DNA from: Pseudomonadales bacterium
Lineage (GTDB): Bacteria; Pseudomonadota; Gammaproteobacteria; Pseudomonadales; Pseudohongiellaceae
DNA length: 23,731 nucleotides
Reading direction: 5' to 3'
Assembly: GCA_022360535.1 (NCBI GenBank)
Contig: JAKSCP010000274.1
Location: 1 to 23,731 of the forward strand
This document shows positions 21,946-23,731 of this stretch, one piece after another. Position numbers and translations under genes: made by a program. How positions within the stretch are numbered: the stretch's first letter is position 1; every line of letters begins with the position of its first letter. The notes under the pieces are model-generated. The model did no database searches. It saw only the letters and a program-made list of their open reading frames with translations, and was not told where the DNA came from.

Positions 21946-23731
21946 CTACTCTGTCTTTAACGCGACAACTGGATTCACCGATGCGACGTTATAGGTTTTT
22001 TGGAAGGTTGTGATCATTGCCAAAACAAAAGTCGCCAGGCCTGCCAGTAAGAAAATCATCAGATTGACCTCGGTCCTATAGGCGAAGTTCGAGAGCCATT
22101 GCTGCATAGACCACCAGGCAAGAGGCCAGGCAATTACATTGGCGACGACAACCAATTTGGAGAAGTCCCAGGCCAGCATACCCGCGATACTGCGAACGGT
22201 GGCACCCAACACTTTACGAATACTGATCTCTTTAGTTCTTCTCTCAGCAATAAAAGACGCAAGCGAATACAGGCCCAGACAGGCTATTGCAACTGCCACC
22301 GCCGAGAGAGAGACGAACAACCCAAACGTTCTATTCTCTCCCGCGTAGAATGCTCTGTAGCTCTCTGATAAAAAGGCTCGTTGAATCGGATACTCGGGGA
22401 TTTGCTGCCGCCAAATGCGATCCACTTGCTCTAAAACATTAACCTGGTCTTCACCGCTGATTTTTACCATCATCACATTCATCCCATTCGCTTCAAGAGT
22501 GAATGACAATGGCGCCATATCGGTTCGAACAGATTCGAAATGTGCATCTGCCACAATACCAACTACTGTGGCTTCGTTGCGAAGTTCGGTTCCGTTAAAC
22601 TCAAACTCGGTAATGAATCGATCACCGATTGCGCCTGCTGGCGAAGCCCAGCCACCTAATCGAAACGCAGTCTCATTGAGTACGATTCCACCTGAATTAG
22701 ATGTTACTGTCTGAGACCAAGGAATAGTCCGATCACTTGGGAAATCGTCACTTAGAGGGCGCCCTGCAATGAACTCCATGCCTAGTGTCTCAAAGTAGTC
22801 ATCATCAACTCTGATCCATCTGGTTGGTATTGCATTACTTGGATCTCCACCCTCGACTACCCATCCTCTCCCATCCGACAAATCTCGAGTAGGAATAACA
22901 GATCCTGCTGAAACAGCTTCAACGCCGGAGAGTTGCAATAACTGATCACGCAGGACTGGGTATGCAGAGCGCGATTCGGTGTTTGGGAGTTCGACTGTGA
23001 TTATGTTGTCGGGGTCGAATCCTAAGGACTTGTTCATGGCGTATTCAATTTGTGTATTGACTATTCCAGCAGCGACAATAAGCCCGATAGAAATACTGAA
23101 TTGAGCCACAATCAACCCTGATCGAAAGCGACCTACGGCACTATTGTTAACAACGTCTCCACGCAATACATTGGATGGAGAAAGGCGGGCCGCAGTAATC
23201 GACGGATATGCTCCTGCAACCAGTCCAACAGCAAGCGCTGTTACCAGTAATACCGAAACATTGAATGGCGTGAAGAAAGACTCTGCCTCCCCAGTACTGG
23301 CAACCATGGTGTTGAAAAGTGGCATAAATAGCTCACACAGAATCAATGAGATCAGAAATGCCGCCAATGCAATAAACAAGGTCTCCATTTGAAATTGCGT
23401 GACAAGTTGCGCCCTGGAGGAACCAGCAATTCGTTTCACACCAATTTCTCTGGACCGTCGCGAAAGCTGAACAGCTTGCAAGTTCATAAAGTTAAAAGCC
23501 GCAATAACCAGTGTAAGTACTGCAACTCCACTAAATATGAAGATGTCAGAGCGCTGTCTTTGCCCTTTTATTAGTCCGGTTATGTCGTCTCGAGTCGACA
23601 TTTCATTCTGCAAGTCCGTATTGAAATGAATATCAAGCATTGGCTGCAGAACGATACGAGCGGTAGATCCAGGCGCTATGTTTTCCGAGTAGAACGCTTC
23701 TGCATTTCGCTCCACTTGCATTGGATCTGCA
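21946..23731 (-). CDS. ABC transporter permease, MacB/FtsX-type, N-terminus cut by window edge
   Basis: At least 594 codons are open from the right edge to the stop at 21946; the N-terminus lies outside. Visible parts: the end of a periplasmic domain, an FtsX domain with RSREIGVKRIAGSSRAQLV, two further helices, an internal helix with RSGLIVAQFSISIGLIVAAGIV, a second periplasmic domain, and the C-terminal FtsX domain with RTKEISIRKVLGATVRS and a final WPLAWW helix. This is the same duplicated architecture as the permease at 2593-5091, but here with its adaptor gene adjacent. The ATPase gene is presumably upstream, outside the window. Exported substrate unknown. Confidence 0.93.
   Translation of the reverse strand, partial: ADPMQVERNAEAFYSENIAPGSTARIVLQPMLDIHFNTDLQNEMSTRDDITGLIKGQRQRSDIFIFSGVAVLTLVIAAFNFMNLQAVQLSRRSREIGVKRIAGSSRAQLVTQFQMETLFIALAAFLISLILCELFMPLFNTMVASTGEAESFFTPFNVSVLLVTALAVGLVAGAYPSITAARLSPSNVLRGDVVNNSAVGRFRSGLIVAQFSISIGLIVAAGIVNTQIEYAMNKSLGFDPDNIITVELPNTESRSAYPVLRDQLLQLSGVEAVSAGSVIPTRDLSDGRGWVVEGGDPSNAIPTRWIRVDDDYFETLGMEFIAGRPLSDDFPSDRTIPWSQTVTSNSGGIVLNETAFRLGGWASPAGAIGDRFITEFEFNGTELRNEATVVGIVADAHFESVRTDMAPLSFTLEANGMNVMMVKISGEDQVNVLEQVDRIWRQQIPEYPIQRAFLSESYRAFYAGENRTFGLFVSLSAVAVAIACLGLYSLASFIAERRTKEISIRKVLGATVRSIAGMLAWDFSKLVVVANVIAWPLAWWSMQQWLSNFAYRTEVNLMIFLLAGLATFVLAMITTFQKTYNVASVNPVVALKTE

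Noticed and set aside
1..23731. CRISPR arrays, insertion sequences or prophage
   Set aside because: No regularly spaced repeats, transposase, integrase or phage structural genes were seen.

Overview
The window looks like a chromosomal segment of a heterotrophic gammaproteobacterium, probably marine and uncultured. This rests on moderate GC, tightly packed genes with mostly recognisable Shine-Dalgarno sites, and gene content: an alkyl sulfatase, MacB-type ABC exporters, a CRTAC1-like FG-GAP protein, a periplasmic TPR protein and CoA-ester metabolism. No species assignment is possible from sequence alone. There is no CRISPR array, rRNA, transposase or phage gene.

Layout: 1-1452 (-) is most of an alkyl sulfatase cut by the left edge. 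1843-5091 (+) is an ABC exporter ATPase/permease pair. 5105-5613 (-) holds a small lipoprotein and a tiny membrane protein. 5989-9839 (-) is a compact run: CRTAC1-like protein, YdcZ-like membrane protein, b-type cytochrome, YedY-like molybdenum oxidoreductase and a small unknown protein. It begins 25 nt after a tRNA-Pro(CGG). Upstream of that tRNA is a duplicated, broken tRNA-Pro copy whose T-loop carries a hairpin-rich insert. 10310-11974 (-) is a secreted TPR protein with a strong terminator.

The most striking locus is 12346-13628 (+). The first gene is a FrnE/DsbA-family thioredoxin-fold protein in which an in-frame TGA stands exactly at the first cysteine of the CPWC active site, giving Sec-Pro-Trp-Cys. 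It has a good ribosome binding site upstream of the TGA and a possible SECIS hairpin just after it. Its stop codon overlaps the start of a gene that looks at first like a degenerate short-chain dehydrogenase but carries both halohydrin dehalogenase signatures (T-x4-[FY]-x-G and S-x12-Y-x3-R). A selenoprotein translationally coupled to a halohydrin dehalogenase is the best candidate here for an undescribed system.

Convergent to it, 13645-18213 (-) is an operon of a methylsuccinyl-CoA dehydrogenase-like enzyme, a MaoC-type hydratase, a mesaconyl-CoA C1-C4 CoA transferase (Mct)-like protein and an SDR. Together the first three could take methylsuccinyl-CoA to mesaconyl-C1-CoA, mesaconyl-C4-CoA and citramalyl-CoA. 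This would join an ethylmalonyl-CoA-pathway enzyme to the C4-CoA branch of the 3-hydroxypropionate bicycle.

The right end carries a divergent 2'-5' RNA ligase-like phosphodiesterase (thpR), a three-gene operon (two GNAT acetyltransferases and a YdeI-like protein) preceded by a perfect 12-bp hairpin, and a second MacAB-like exporter (adaptor plus a permease that runs off the right edge).
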